Positions 30,606-38,799 of a DNA stretch of 64,000 nt are shown piece by piece. Position 1 is the first letter of the stretch. Each line of letters starts with the position of its first letter. The translations under genes and the position numbers were made by a program. A model generated the notes under the pieces. It saw only the letters and a list, made by a program, of their open reading frames with translations. It did no database searches and was not told the DNA's origin. The stretch spans positions 16,674-80,673 of IMG/VR virus record IMGVR_UViG_3300046459_000436; one strand, 5' to 3'. The stretch comes from a virus.

Positions 30606-30929
30606 TCAGGCGTCGAGCAGCGGGTCGCCGTGGTCGTCCAGGTACTGACGCTGGGCGGGCAGTTCCTCGCGGACGGTGAGCGGGTGCGGCTCCAGTGCCA
30701 ACCAGTCGCATCCGGCGTCCAGGTGAATGGATCCGTCGTCCTCCTGGCGGGCGTCGTCGATCGCGAAGGCCATGTTCTGCGCCTCGATGACGAACTGGCC
30801 GCGTGCAAGGTCGCGCTCGGCGAAGACGCCGAGGACGCTGCCGCCCTCGTGGTGCTCGCCCTTGCTGAGGATCCACACGACCGGACCGGTCGGAGCCTGC
30901 TGCGGCTGGTGGCGGTCGAGTTCCTGCAT
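30606..30929 (-). CDS. Conserved-looking hypothetical, first gene of operon
   Basis: 107 residues from ATG 30929 (CAGAGGAGC). VVWILSKGEHHEGGSVLGVF AERDLARGQFV reads as a beta-alpha unit often seen in Streptomyces phage proteins of unknown function. Promoter at 30969-30997 drives it and the genes leftwards. Confidence 0.65.
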   Translation of the reverse strand: MQELDRHQPQQAPTGPVVWILSKGEHHEGGSVLGVFAERDLARGQFVIEAQNMAFAIDDARQEDDGSIHLDAGCDWLALEPHPLTVREELPAQRQYLDDHGDPLLDA

Positions 30930-30968
30930 TGCGGGCTCCTCTGCGGTTGGCGTTTGCCTACTGACTCC

Positions 30969-31008
30969 ATAATTGCCAACTCACTTGCTATTGTCAACTC
31001 AGTTGGCA
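30969..31008. promoter_or_regulatory. Promoter with two abutting 18-bp operators
   Basis: Tandem repeats TTGCCAACTCACTTGCTA (30973-30990) and TTGTCAACTCAGTTGGCA (30991-31008) are directly adjacent, 14 of 18 bases identical; their outer parts also form the dyad TGCCAACT/AGTTGGCA. On the minus strand TTGACA (30997-30992) and AATTAT (30974-30969), spacer 17, make a good promoter for the gene at 30929. A regulator bound here would cover the whole promoter. Confidence 0.65.
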
Positions 31009-31043
31009 TTCACAGTTACAACCCGGTGTGGCACTATGACCGC

Positions 31044-31316
31044 ATGGACACCTCTGCGCTCGAAACCGCAGCCCACCGCTACAAGCGGGCTGACGACACC
31101 CTCAAGGCAGCCCGCGACACCCTCCAGGCCGAGGCGGTTGCCGCGCTGCGAGCCGGAGCGCGGCCCACCGACGTTGCCCGCATCACCGAATGGAGCCGTG
31201 AGTACCTGCGCCGCCTCCGCGACGATGCCGACAAGCGCGACGCCGAGGCGGAAGTTGCAACGCTGCGGCAGCAAGTCGCCGAACTCCGGGCCGCTGCCGA
31301 CCAGCCCGACGCCTGA
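31044..31316 (+). CDS. Small HTH-like putative regulator
   Basis: 90 residues from ATG 31044, divergent from the operon at 30929. A helical start is followed by LRAGARPTDVARITEWSREY LRRLRDDA, a plausible helix-turn-helix, and a coiled-coil tail (EVATLRQQVAELRAAAD). Good candidate for the protein that binds the tandem operators at 30973-31008. Confidence 0.65.
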   Translation: MDTSALETAAHRYKRADDTLKAARDTLQAEAVAALRAGARPTDVARITEWSREYLRRLRDDADKRDAEAEVATLRQQVAELRAAADQPDA

Positions 31317-31479
31317 CCCACCACCGCCCGCCGACCTCGACCGCCGCGAACACGGCGAGGCCGACGGCGAGGATCAGCCACCACGGCGGGAGCGCGTGGC
31401 CGGTGACCACCCACGCCACGGCGGGTGACATCCCGACGGCGAACCACGCGGTGAAGGTGACGGCGTGGCGGGCGGTCAC
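31183..31479 (-). CDS. Two-helix membrane protein
   Basis: 98 residues from GTG 31479, GTGA overlap with the upstream gene. Hydrophobic helices VTFTAWFAVGMSPAVAWVV and WWLILAVGLAVFAAVEVGG, then a basic tail. Its 3' part overlaps the divergent HTH gene by 134 bases in antisense, so the true end or the gene itself is not certain. Confidence 0.5.
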   Translation of the reverse strand: MTARHAVTFTAWFAVGMSPAVAWVVTGHALPPWWLILAVGLAVFAAVEVGGRWWVRRRAGRQRPGVRRLAAAALQLPPRRRACRHRRGGGAGTHGSIR

Positions 31480-32552
31480 GGGACGGCCGGCGGGGTGGTG
31501 TCGGCCGGGCCGTCGAGGGCGGTACGGATGCAGTCGGCAGCCTTGCTGAAGCCGAGGACGGCGCCGAGCTGGTCCAGGTCGGCGAACTTGTCGGCGACAA
31601 CGCGGACGGCGGCGAGCGTGGCCTCGGCGGTCTCGGCGCGGCGGACGGCAGCAACCCGGTCGGTCTCGTTGTCGGCGAGTTCGTCATGCCACCGGTCGCG
31701 GTCTCCCTCGGCGTCCAGGGCGCGGGCGCTGACGGTACGGCACCAGTCGCCGAGGCGCTCCACCTCGGCGGCGAGTTGCTTCATGCGGCGGTCGCGGACT
31801 GCGAGGACCGCCTCGGCGAGGTGGTGGTCCCAGTCGTACTCATCAGCGTCGCCGCCCTCGCGCCAGTCTCCGCATCGGCAGGGCATGTTGCCGTCGGCGT
31901 CGGCCTCGTCCCGGTTGGTGATGAGGTAGTGCTCGCGCATCGCCGCCGCGTACCGCTCGCGCAGCCCGTTGTCCGTCTCGTTGTTGCTGGCCGCCGGGTT
32001 GTCCGGGGCCGTCCGGGCGGTCGCCGCACGCAGCAGCGCACCCGGTTCCCGTGCGCATGCCGTGCCGGGTTCCGGTGTCGGGCAGGTGACGCAGATGGTC
32101 AGTCCGGCCCATGTGGCGGCGGGGCAGGTGGACGTCGGCTTGTCCCGGCATCCGCACACCTGCCGCTGGTCGGGCATGGGCGTGGTGGGCTCCCCGAACT
32201 CGGTAGCGCGGACCTGTTCGGCGAGTTCCGCCTGCTGGCCGTCGGTGAGGCAGTCGGGCCAGACGCAGGCCGTCGGGTCGTACAGGGCGCACCGTCCGGC
32301 GTAGGCGTGGCCCTCGGCGCACTCCCCACCGCAGGCCGTGGCGGGTAGGGCGGTGGCCTTGTGCGACTCGGCCAGGGCGGGACTGAAGACAGCCAGCGAT
32401 TCCATCAGCAGCCGGTGAAACTCCTTCGTGGAAGCGAATGCGTCGGGGCTCGGGGTGAAGTCGTCGAGGATGTCGCAGATCTCGGCGGCGTTGATCTCGA
32501 CGTGGATGCGTTGCTCGCCGTCGATGCGGTTCGTGTAGATGCGGGTTGGCAT
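31476..32552 (-). CDS. Large hypothetical protein with Cys clusters
   Basis: 358 residues. Starts MPTRIYTNRIDGEQRIHVEI, has a Cys-rich middle (CGGECAEGHAYAGRCALYDP; CGCRDKPTSTCPAATW; CRCGDWREGG) and a coiled-coil end (RMKQLAAEVERLGDWC). Typical of mosaic Streptomyces phage proteins; no enzyme motif seen. Unknown. Confidence 0.65.
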   Translation of the reverse strand: MPTRIYTNRIDGEQRIHVEINAAEICDILDDFTPSPDAFASTKEFHRLLMESLAVFSPALAESHKATALPATACGGECAEGHAYAGRCALYDPTACVWPDCLTDGQQAELAEQVRATEFGEPTTPMPDQRQVCGCRDKPTSTCPAATWAGLTICVTCPTPEPGTACAREPGALLRAATARTAPDNPAASNNETDNGLRERYAAAMREHYLITNRDEADADGNMPCRCGDWREGGDADEYDWDHHLAEAVLAVRDRRMKQLAAEVERLGDWCRTVSARALDAEGDRDRWHDELADNETDRVAAVRRAETAEATLAAVRVVADKFADLDQLGAVLGFSKAADCIRTALDGPADTTPPAVP

Positions 32553-32572
32553 GGCGCACGTCTTTCGGTTGG

Positions 32573-32597
32573 GCCCGGCCGGTCGTCCCGGCCGGGC
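32573..32597. terminator. Intra-operon hairpin
   Basis: GCCCGGCCGG (32573-32582), loop of 5, CCGGCCGGGC (32588-32597). Lies between two same-strand genes and may attenuate transcription. Confidence 0.55.
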
Positions 32598-32610
32598 AAC
32601 AGGTGGGCGG

Positions 32611-33000
32611 TCAGGCGGCGGGGTCGACCTCGGGGTGCACGAACTCGACGGGCAGGCCGAGGCCTCGGGCGTAGGCGATCTCGGAGCGGGTCGAGTCGCC
32701 GATGCGCGTGCCGACGACGAGCACCCGGTCAGCGAGCCGGATCTTCGCCTTGTGCAGGCCGTCGAGGCGGAGCTTGAGGGCCTCGGCGTCGACCGGGTCG
32801 GCCCACAGCGGGTGCGGGAGCTTCATGTTGCAGCCGACGGACAGCACGATCCGGCCGAGCGCGGTCTGCTGGACGTTGGCCTCCGTGAACTCGTCCATGA
32901 ACGCGGTGCTGCCGCAGAGGACGACGATCTCCGGGATGTTGAGGCGCTCCTTGGCGTGGGCGAGCTTCTCTTCGGGGCTGAGCAGTTCGGGGTACGACAT
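32611..33000 (-). CDS. Nucleoside deoxyribosyltransferase-like (SLOG-type) protein
   Basis: 129 residues from ATG 33000 (GGAAGGACC). Rossmann-like: IPEIVVLCGSTAFMDEF, LGRIVLSVGCN, then LDGLHKAKIRLADRVLVVGT and TRSEIAYARGLGLPVEF. This order matches phage proteins related to nucleoside 2-deoxyribosyltransferases and nucleotide-sensing SLOG domains. Might act in nucleotide metabolism or base modification; unproven. Confidence 0.65.
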   Translation of the reverse strand: MSYPELLSPEEKLAHAKERLNIPEIVVLCGSTAFMDEFTEANVQQTALGRIVLSVGCNMKLPHPLWADPVDAEALKLRLDGLHKAKIRLADRVLVVGTRIGDSTRSEIAYARGLGLPVEFVHPEVDPAA

Positions 33001-33035
33001 GGTCGGGTCCTTCCGGGTGGGTTGGGTCGTGCGGG

Positions 33036-33116
33036 TCACAGGCGTTCCCCCCGCCGCCAGCCGGCGATGGCGCAGGCGGCGGCGAGGACGGACAGGGCGA
33101 TGTGGGGCCAGGTCAC
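33036..33116 (-). CDS. 26-residue single-helix membrane peptide
   Basis: From GTG 33116: VTWPHIALSVLAAACAIAGW then RRGERL; one membrane helix with a basic end. GTGA overlap with the upstream gene supports it. Confidence 0.45.
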   Translation of the reverse strand: MTWPHIALSVLAAACAIAGWRRGERL

Positions 33117-33793
33117 GGCTGGTCCGGCTGCGGGTCGTTGCGGCGGAAGATGGCGCGGGCCGCTTCGAGGGCCAGGGCGCGCCCGTAGTCCTCGTCGTAG
33201 GGCAGCGCGAACCCCTCCTCGGGCGTGATCAGCGCGGGGGCGATGAGGTCGGCGAGCTCCTGGGCGGTGTACGTGTCGAACCCGATCGCCGGGTGGCCGT
33301 CGGTGTCGGCGTAGACCCGGCTGATGCTGAGCGTGGGCTCGGACTCTCGGGCGTGGGCGCACTCGCCCCACACGAGGGTGTGCACTCCGGGCTTGCGGCA
33401 GGCGCGGGCGCAGCCGTCCCAGTCGCCAAGCCCCAGGCTGCGCTCGTAGCGGGGTTGGTAGTCCAGGCAGCCCGCGCAGGTCGCCTGCGTCCCAACGGGC
33501 AGCGCTCCCTGGGTCGTCGAATAGCCGCACAGCGCGGGCCCGGTGGCCCACTCCTGGAAGCCCGGCAGCCACTCGTACACCGACAGGTGGATCACGTCGG
33601 GCTGGTCCGGCAGGTCGAGGCGGGCGACGGGTGCGAGGTAGCGACGGGACCGGTCGAGGCTCTGTGCGCCCGTCTGCGGCCCGTTCAGGCCCCCCGGTCG
33701 CCGCTCGGTGCCAACTGAGGGGGTTTCGTGGCTCTCAGCGGCGTACAGCGGGCTTCCTGGCGCCTCGGAAGCCCTGTCGCTAGATGCTGTCAT
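33113..33793 (-). CDS. Hypothetical protein
   Basis: 226 residues. Disordered N-terminus; VIHLSVYEWLPGFQEWATGP ALCGY; QATCAGCLDYQ; then DWDGCARACRKPG and an acidic C-terminus. Cys pairs may bind metal. Unknown. Confidence 0.6.
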   Translation of the reverse strand: MTASSDRASEAPGSPLYAAESHETPSVGTERRPGGLNGPQTGAQSLDRSRRYLAPVARLDLPDQPDVIHLSVYEWLPGFQEWATGPALCGYSTTQGALPVGTQATCAGCLDYQPRYERSLGLGDWDGCARACRKPGVHTLVWGECAHARESEPTLSISRVYADTDGHPAIGFDTYTAQELADLIAPALITPEEGFALPYDEDYGRALALEAARAIFRRNDPQPDQP

Positions 33794-33993
33794 CAGTCGG
33801 CCGTCCGTTCTGTAGTGGTTCGCGGCTTATCGAGGCCCAGTTGGATAGCGGCGAGTTCCACGGCCTCCCGGATCGACAGCCCGTCCTCCGAAGCGGCCCG
33901 GATCGCGAGCGCCCGGATGTGCAAGTCGTCGGCGATCACCTGCTGTTCGTCGGTCAGTTGCGGGCGGCCCTGGCGGTTGCGGTCCTTCGCCAT
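33793..33993 (-). CDS. Small HTH-like hypothetical
   Basis: 66 residues, MAKDRNRQGRPQLTDEQQVI then LAIRAASEDGLSIREAVELA AIQLG. The second half could be a helix-turn-helix. One-base overlap with neighbours on both sides. Confidence 0.55.
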   Translation of the reverse strand: MAKDRNRQGRPQLTDEQQVIADDLHIRALAIRAASEDGLSIREAVELAAIQLGLDKPRTTTERTAD

Positions 33994-34277
33994 CAGCTCT
34001 CGCCGCCCTTCGCGGCCACAGGAGCGCCGCTGAGCGCATCCGGGGCCGCTCGCTGGGGCTCAGGCACTCCCGACGCCTCCACGGCGCTCACAGCCCCGTC
34101 CTGCCCCCGCAGTCGCCGTACCTCCGCCGTCAGCCCGCCCACCGTCCGCCGCGCCTGCTCCAGACCCGCCACCAACTCCCGCACCCCAGCCCGCAGGCGG
34201 ACCGCCTCATCCGGCAGCAGCGAACCGGCCTCCGCGCGGTCGATCAGGTGCATGAGATCCGACACGGCGGCGGTCAC
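33993..34277 (-). CDS. Coiled-coil hypothetical
   Basis: 94 residues: LMHLIDRAEAGSLLPDEAVR LRAGVRELVAGLEQARRTVGG LTAEVRRLRG; a short coiled coil with a Pro/Ala tail. Unknown. Confidence 0.55.
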   Translation of the reverse strand: MTAAVSDLMHLIDRAEAGSLLPDEAVRLRAGVRELVAGLEQARRTVGGLTAEVRRLRGQDGAVSAVEASGVPEPQRAAPDALSGAPVAAKGGES

Positions 34278-34705
34278 TGGGCGTCCTGCCGTGGCTCAAC
34301 GTCCGACGGGGCGGCGAACGCGGCCTCCTTGGGCGTGGTGTCGACGAACGACTGCAGCGGCAGCGGCGAGTTTGCGACGAGCAGCAGCCAGTCGCCATGG
34401 CACGGGTCGCCGACCTTGCACCAGCACATGAGCGTCTTGCCGGCCAGTTGCTCCCGGATTCGGCGCAGGTACTCGATGTCGTGGGTTCGGGCGTTGCGGT
34501 AGCTGTCGACGGCCTGCTGCTGGGTGAGCGGCTCGTGCGGTCGGCGGTCGATCCAGCCGCCGGGGAGGACGGTGTGTCCGGTGTCGCCGACCCTCCATGA
34601 GTTCGACCAGACCGACGGGCGGCCCACGTACAGGGCGCCATCAGGGGCGGACCATCCGGCCGTGCGGCGGCGTTGGATGCGGGTGGGCTTGCTGGGTTCG
34701 GACAT
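34274..34705 (-). CDS. DUF4326 protein
   Basis: 143 residues. RIQRRRTAGWSAPDGALYVG RPSVWSN, then QAVDSYRN, LAGKTLMCWCKVGDPCHGDW LLLVAN: the conserved Arg/Trp/Gly start and the CWC...CHGD end define DUF4326. Its biochemical role is not known to me; it is common in phages and plasmids. It lies just downstream of the DNA methyltransferase. Confidence 0.8.
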   Translation of the reverse strand: MSEPSKPTRIQRRRTAGWSAPDGALYVGRPSVWSNSWRVGDTGHTVLPGGWIDRRPHEPLTQQQAVDSYRNARTHDIEYLRRIREQLAGKTLMCWCKVGDPCHGDWLLLVANSPLPLQSFVDTTPKEAAFAAPSDVEPRQDAQ

Positions 34706-34810
34706 CAGGTCACTCCGGTCTGGGTGGGCGGGGGTCAGGCGGCGGGTCGGTACGGCGGGGTGGTGTGCTGGGGATGCGCCGCCCGGCTAGGCCCCGGGCG
34801 GCGTGCTGCG

Positions 34811-36538
34811 TCATGCGGCGGCGTCGAGGGCGCTGTGGATGACGGCTCGCAGCCGGGACCCGATCCATGCCCCGACCTGTGGGGATACGGCGTTGCCGAA
34901 CCCGTCCACCTGGTTCCGGGCGGACCCCCAGACGGTGAAGCTGCCGCGGTAGTCGTTGAAGTCGACGTCGAAGCCGCAGCCGCGGCCGATCTCGTGCGCC
35001 GCCATCATTCGGTAGAAGCAGTCCTCAAGCGGAAGCTCGGCGAGCGACGCCTGCCACTGGGCCATGAGCAGCGCAGTCGTGTCATGGGAGGTGAGGGTGC
35101 CGAGCGGGTCCGTAACCGGGTGAGGCGCGGTCTCGTTCCCGGTGGGGCCGTTCTGCTTGTACCAGCCGGCGGCCGTCAGCACCGCCGGGATCTGCTCCGA
35201 GGTGAAGGTGGGCATCGCCTCGCTGTACAGCGTGGGCAGCGTGTTCTTCCGGTACGGGATGACACCGGAGGACAGCAGGGCGAAGGTCTCCGACCCGACC
35301 TGGGTGGGCAGCGGCTCCCCGGCGCCACGGGGGGCGCCCTGGTAGTTGTCCACCGCGAGGGCCATCGCCGGTGCGGCCAGTCCGTCAGCGGCGGCCTGTG
35401 CCCACAGCGGCTGGACGACCGGTCCGGTCGACAGGATCGCGGTCTCCTGCTGGCTGGTCTGCGTTGCCATCGGCTGCAGCAGGAGCCGCTCCGAGCCGTG
35501 CACGCCCTTCGCCGGCATGAGGATCGCCGGGAACTCGGCGAAGCGCTGGCGGCACCGTTCCGCGCGCGTCATCGAGGAGCGCGCGAGCGGTCCGACGAAG
35601 CCGTCCTTGAACGTCTTGGCCGGCTTGTCGCCGATGCGCGTGCCGAGATTGGTGAGGTCGAGCGCGGTCAGCGACGGCGTCATCGGCGGGACGACGGGGC
35701 GGCGGCAGGACGGGCACCGGTACTCGTACTGCTTGCCGTACATCACCGTGCCGGTCGCCGGGATGCCGGTCTTCCACGTCCACACCGCCTCGACGTCCTT
35801 GTCGCAGTGCCCGCAGCGCGACACCGGCCGGTGCTCCAGGTCGGGTTCGGGCAGGGACCTGTCCCAGAACACCCAGTAGCCGCGGTCCCGGGACTGCGGG
35901 ACCCCGAAGAACTGCGAGTTCAAGAACCGGACCTTGTGGTCGTAGTTCAGGAGGTCGAACTGCTTGAGCCACCACCGATAGGCGGAGCCGTCACCGACCT
36001 TCGGGCGGTTCGGCAGCGCGGGCCCCCACGAGATGAGCTGGGTGGTGCACTCGACCAGGATCAGCCGCGGGCGGTGCTGCTGCGCGTAGTGCAGCACGCA
36101 ATTCGCAGTCGCCCGGTCCCGCTCCGACTTCGTGACCCGCGCATCGAAGTCAGGATCGTCCAGCTCGAACAGCGTCATGCCCTGCTCGTAGGCCTTGACC
36201 GTGTTGGCGAGCGAGTGGTTGACGCAACTCACTCCAGCGACCAAGAGGTCAGCCGGGGGAAGGTCGCGGGCGGAGTGGTAGTCCGCCGCTTCGGGGTCGA
36301 CCAGGTCGGCGATCCAGTGTTCGGCGTTCGGGTGGTTCGCCTCGTGGACCTCGACCTTGTAGGCGTTGTGGTTCGCGGCCATGATCGTGGTGAACCCGGC
36401 GATCTCGATGCCCTTGGTGAGGCCCCCGAAGCCGCTGAAGAGGTCGACCGCGATGAGGTCGTCGTGGCGGAACCGACGCCGTCTGGTGGCCGGCCGGTGT
36501 GTGGCGGTGCGGATCTTCTGCGTGGATGCGCGGGTCAT
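34811..36538 (-). CDS. DNA cytosine-C5 methyltransferase
   Basis: 575 residues. Motif I VDLFSGFGGL (31-40), motif IV with catalytic Cys105 in AGVSCVNHS (in place of the usual PCQ), motif VI region VECTTQLISWGP, motif VIII LNSQFFGVPQSRDRG and motif X GFGNAVSPQVGAWIG. A zinc ribbon (CGHC ... CPSC) sits in the target-recognition region. SAM-dependent methylation of DNA cytosine is expected; the divergent motif IV puts it in the phage-type branch with SxC...NHS. No restriction enzyme partner is present, so it probably protects phage DNA from host restriction. The ATGA start overlaps the upstream gene. Confidence 0.85.
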   Translation of the reverse strand: MTRASTQKIRTATHRPATRRRRFRHDDLIAVDLFSGFGGLTKGIEIAGFTTIMAANHNAYKVEVHEANHPNAEHWIADLVDPEAADYHSARDLPPADLLVAGVSCVNHSLANTVKAYEQGMTLFELDDPDFDARVTKSERDRATANCVLHYAQQHRPRLILVECTTQLISWGPALPNRPKVGDGSAYRWWLKQFDLLNYDHKVRFLNSQFFGVPQSRDRGYWVFWDRSLPEPDLEHRPVSRCGHCDKDVEAVWTWKTGIPATGTVMYGKQYEYRCPSCRRPVVPPMTPSLTALDLTNLGTRIGDKPAKTFKDGFVGPLARSSMTRAERCRQRFAEFPAILMPAKGVHGSERLLLQPMATQTSQQETAILSTGPVVQPLWAQAAADGLAAPAMALAVDNYQGAPRGAGEPLPTQVGSETFALLSSGVIPYRKNTLPTLYSEAMPTFTSEQIPAVLTAAGWYKQNGPTGNETAPHPVTDPLGTLTSHDTTALLMAQWQASLAELPLEDCFYRMMAAHEIGRGCGFDVDFNDYRGSFTVWGSARNQVDGFGNAVSPQVGAWIGSRLRAVIHSALDAAA

Positions 36539-36981
36539 CAGCTGGCCTTCCTGGCGTCGCGTGCGTCACAAACGCCCTGGTCGGGGGCCCGTCGCACGGT
36601 GAGGTGCGGGGGGTGGGGCGGGGTCATGAGGTCGGCCAGTTCGGCGGCCAACCGGTGGATGCCGCCGGCGTGCGGGCTACCGAGCGACGTGGCTTCAAGG
36701 ACCCAGCCGACCAAGATGTAGGCCTCGGTCGGGCTGAACCCGGGCGGACTCTGCGTGCACGGCCGGTGCGTGCCCCGGTCGATCTGCCCGAGCTCACGCC
36801 GGACCCGTTCCAGCCGCGGCACGTCGGCCACCGGGCGGTCCGTACCGCGGTTGGCGCGGATGACGCGGATGAGGATTTCCCGCATCGCCGGGTACGTGGC
36901 GTTCCACAGGTCGGCGAGGTGGTCGGCCTGGTCGGCGGTGAGGTGGCGGTAGGTGCGGAGGGTGGTGGGAGTGATGGTCAT
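36538..36981 (-). CDS. Hypothetical protein
   Basis: 147 residues from ATG 36981: TLRTYRHLTADQADHLADLW NATYPAMREILIRVIRANRG; helical; C-terminus Pro/Arg-rich. Unknown, co-translated with the methyltransferase. Confidence 0.6.
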   Translation of the reverse strand: MTITPTTLRTYRHLTADQADHLADLWNATYPAMREILIRVIRANRGTDRPVADVPRLERVRRELGQIDRGTHRPCTQSPPGFSPTEAYILVGWVLEATSLGSPHAGGIHRLAAELADLMTPPHPPHLTVRRAPDQGVCDARDARKAS

Positions 36982-37196
36982 GACGTCCTCCAGTGCCGGG
37001 TGTTGGGGGTGCAGCCGCATTCGCAGACCGCGCGGGCTCGGCGCTCTTCATCAGTCATGGCCCGGAATTCGTCGACCGCGGCCTGCCACGCTTCGGGCGG
37101 CTGGGGCCGGACGGGGGTGGGGCGTCCGCACCCTGCGGGCCAGGCGCCGGGGCGGCGCGGCGGTTCTTCCGTGGCTTCCGTCTCGGCGGCGCTCAC
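36978..37196 (-). CDS. Small hypothetical protein
   Basis: 72 residues with a Pro-rich start, a helix AWQAAVDEFRAMTDEERRAR and a final CECGC motif. ATGA overlap. Unknown. Confidence 0.55.
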   Translation of the reverse strand: MSAAETEATEEPPRRPGAWPAGCGRPTPVRPQPPEAWQAAVDEFRAMTDEERRARAVCECGCTPNTRHWRTS

Positions 37197-37486
37197 CGGT
37201 CGGGGTCCTTCCGGGCGAGGTGCTTGCGGGCCCGGTTGATCGCGGCCTGCTCGTAGACCTCGCCGGTCAGGTGGCGGTCGAACAGCGGGGCGTCGTTGGC
37301 CGGTTCGGGCGCGAGGATGCGGCCGGGGACGGCACCCCAGGAGCAGGTCCAGGTGTGGCGGCAGGCCGGGCAGCGGTAGCCGGCCACGATCCCGTCGGCG
37401 CCGTCGGCTATCGACGACTCGGGGATGACGTCGTACTGGCCGCAGTTCTCGCAGGCGTCGGCGTACAGCGGGTTGAGGTCGGTCAC
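37193..37486 (-). CDS. Zinc-ribbon protein
   Basis: 97 residues from GTG 37486. CENCGQYDVIPESS ... GYRCPACRHTWTCSWG is a complete CxxC/CxxC ribbon; the rest is helical. Overlaps the helicase gene by GTGA. Perhaps a replication accessory; unproven. Confidence 0.65.
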   Translation of the reverse strand: MTDLNPLYADACENCGQYDVIPESSIADGADGIVAGYRCPACRHTWTCSWGAVPGRILAPEPANDAPLFDRHLTGEVYEQAAINRARKHLARKDPDR

Positions 37487-38799
37487 CAGATCGCTCCCGT
37501 CGGGGAGAAACCGCTGTACGGGTCGGCGTCGACGGGCTGGTAGGACTCCCACGGCCAGCGGGTGCCCTGCTTGACGAACTGGGGCCAGTCGCGCTCGTCG
37601 CGCATGCCGCGCCACGGGACGACGCGGCGTCCTCGGCAGCCGTCGGTGTTGGCGGACGACTTGTCGTCCTCGACGGGGCGCAGGCCGAATCCGAACTCCG
37701 GCCAGCGCATCCACAGCGACGAGCCGAGGGGGCGCAGGGCTCGGGGTCCCATGCCGTTGCCGTGGGGGGCGTGGGCTTCCATGAGGACGGCGCAGCCGGA
37801 GGTGGCGCGGGCTTCGTCGATGACGACGGATACCTTGCGGGCGAGCTCTTCGTCGTTGGGGTTGCCGGCGTGGAGCCGGTACACCGGACCGATGATCAGC
37901 ACGTCGGGCTTGAGGCGTTCAACGCGGCGCATCATCCAGGCCCGGTCGACGGGCCGGCTCAGGTCGAGGCCCTCGGGGCGGCATTCGATGTGGAACATGC
38001 CTCGGCGGACGGACCGCTTGGTGTTGTCGGCCGATGCGAGCAGCGGGCGGAATGCGCGGCGGGAGGCGGGTGCTCCGTTTTCGCAGTCGAGGGCGAGGAC
38101 GCGCCGGGGGTCGATGAGCTCGGTGGGCTTGAACGGGTGGATGCCCGCGGCGAGGGTCACGGCCAGTTGCCGCATCATGACGCTCTTTCCGCCGCCTTCG
38201 CTGGCGGTGAGGATGAGCCGGTCGCGGCGCTCCAGGAGGTTCGGGACGAGCCAGTCGTAGGTGTCCTGGTGGGCGACGAAGTCGTGGATATCTTCGGTGG
38301 GTACCTCTTCGGTGGCGCGGCCGCGGTCACGGAGTTCGCGGGCCATGGAGACGGCCTGCTCGACGAGCTCGAAGGTGTCCTGGTCCTGGCCGTAACCCAT
38401 CCGAACCAGCTCGGTGCCGAGTTCGACCAACGCACGACGCAGGGCCCGGTCCTGGACGATCTCGGCGTAGTACTCGGCGTTGGCGGCGGTGACTGTTTCG
38501 TTGGCCAGGGTGAAAAGTTGGGTCGTGCCGCCGACGCGGACGAGGTCGCCGGAGTCGGCGAGGTGCTTGCCGAGGGTGATCGGGTCGACGGGGTCGCCCT
38601 TTGCGTGCATGCGGCCGATGGCGTTGAAGATCGCGGTGTGAGCGGGCCGGTAGAAGTCGGCGGGGTCAAGGACGTCGAGGACTGCGCGGCATGCGTCGCG
38701 GCTGAGCATGCAGGCGCCGAGGACGGACACTTCCGCGCCGAGATCCTGGGGCGGCGTGCGCTCGATGGCGTGAGGGTCGTGGTCGTACTGGTCGGTCAT
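37483..38799 (-). CDS. Replicative helicase, DnaB-N plus RepA/AAA_25 type
   Basis: 438 residues from ATG 38799. Residues 15-115 match a DnaB N-terminal domain (DLGAEVSVLGACMLSRDACR; DFYRPAHTAIFNAIGRMHAK). The C-terminal half is a RecA-like ATPase of RepA/AAA_25 type: Walker A ASEGGGKS (199-206), CENGAP, Walker B DVLIIGP (299-305), MEAHAPHGN. Expected to be the hexameric helicase loaded at the origin carried by the neighbouring initiator gene. Same-strand ATGA overlap with it. Confidence 0.8.
   Translation of the reverse strand: MTDQYDHDPHAIERTPPQDLGAEVSVLGACMLSRDACRAVLDVLDPADFYRPAHTAIFNAIGRMHAKGDPVDPITLGKHLADSGDLVRVGGTTQLFTLANETVTAANAEYYAEIVQDRALRRALVELGTELVRMGYGQDQDTFELVEQAVSMARELRDRGRATEEVPTEDIHDFVAHQDTYDWLVPNLLERRDRLILTASEGGGKSVMMRQLAVTLAAGIHPFKPTELIDPRRVLALDCENGAPASRRAFRPLLASADNTKRSVRRGMFHIECRPEGLDLSRPVDRAWMMRRVERLKPDVLIIGPVYRLHAGNPNDEELARKVSVVIDEARATSGCAVLMEAHAPHGNGMGPRALRPLGSSLWMRWPEFGFGLRPVEDDKSSANTDGCRGRRVVPWRGMRDERDWPQFVKQGTRWPWESYQPVDADPYSGFSPTGAIW

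Noticed and set aside
31183-31479. Second holin
   Set aside because: Two membrane helices but far from the lysis cassette and overlapping an antisense gene; kept only as a membrane protein.
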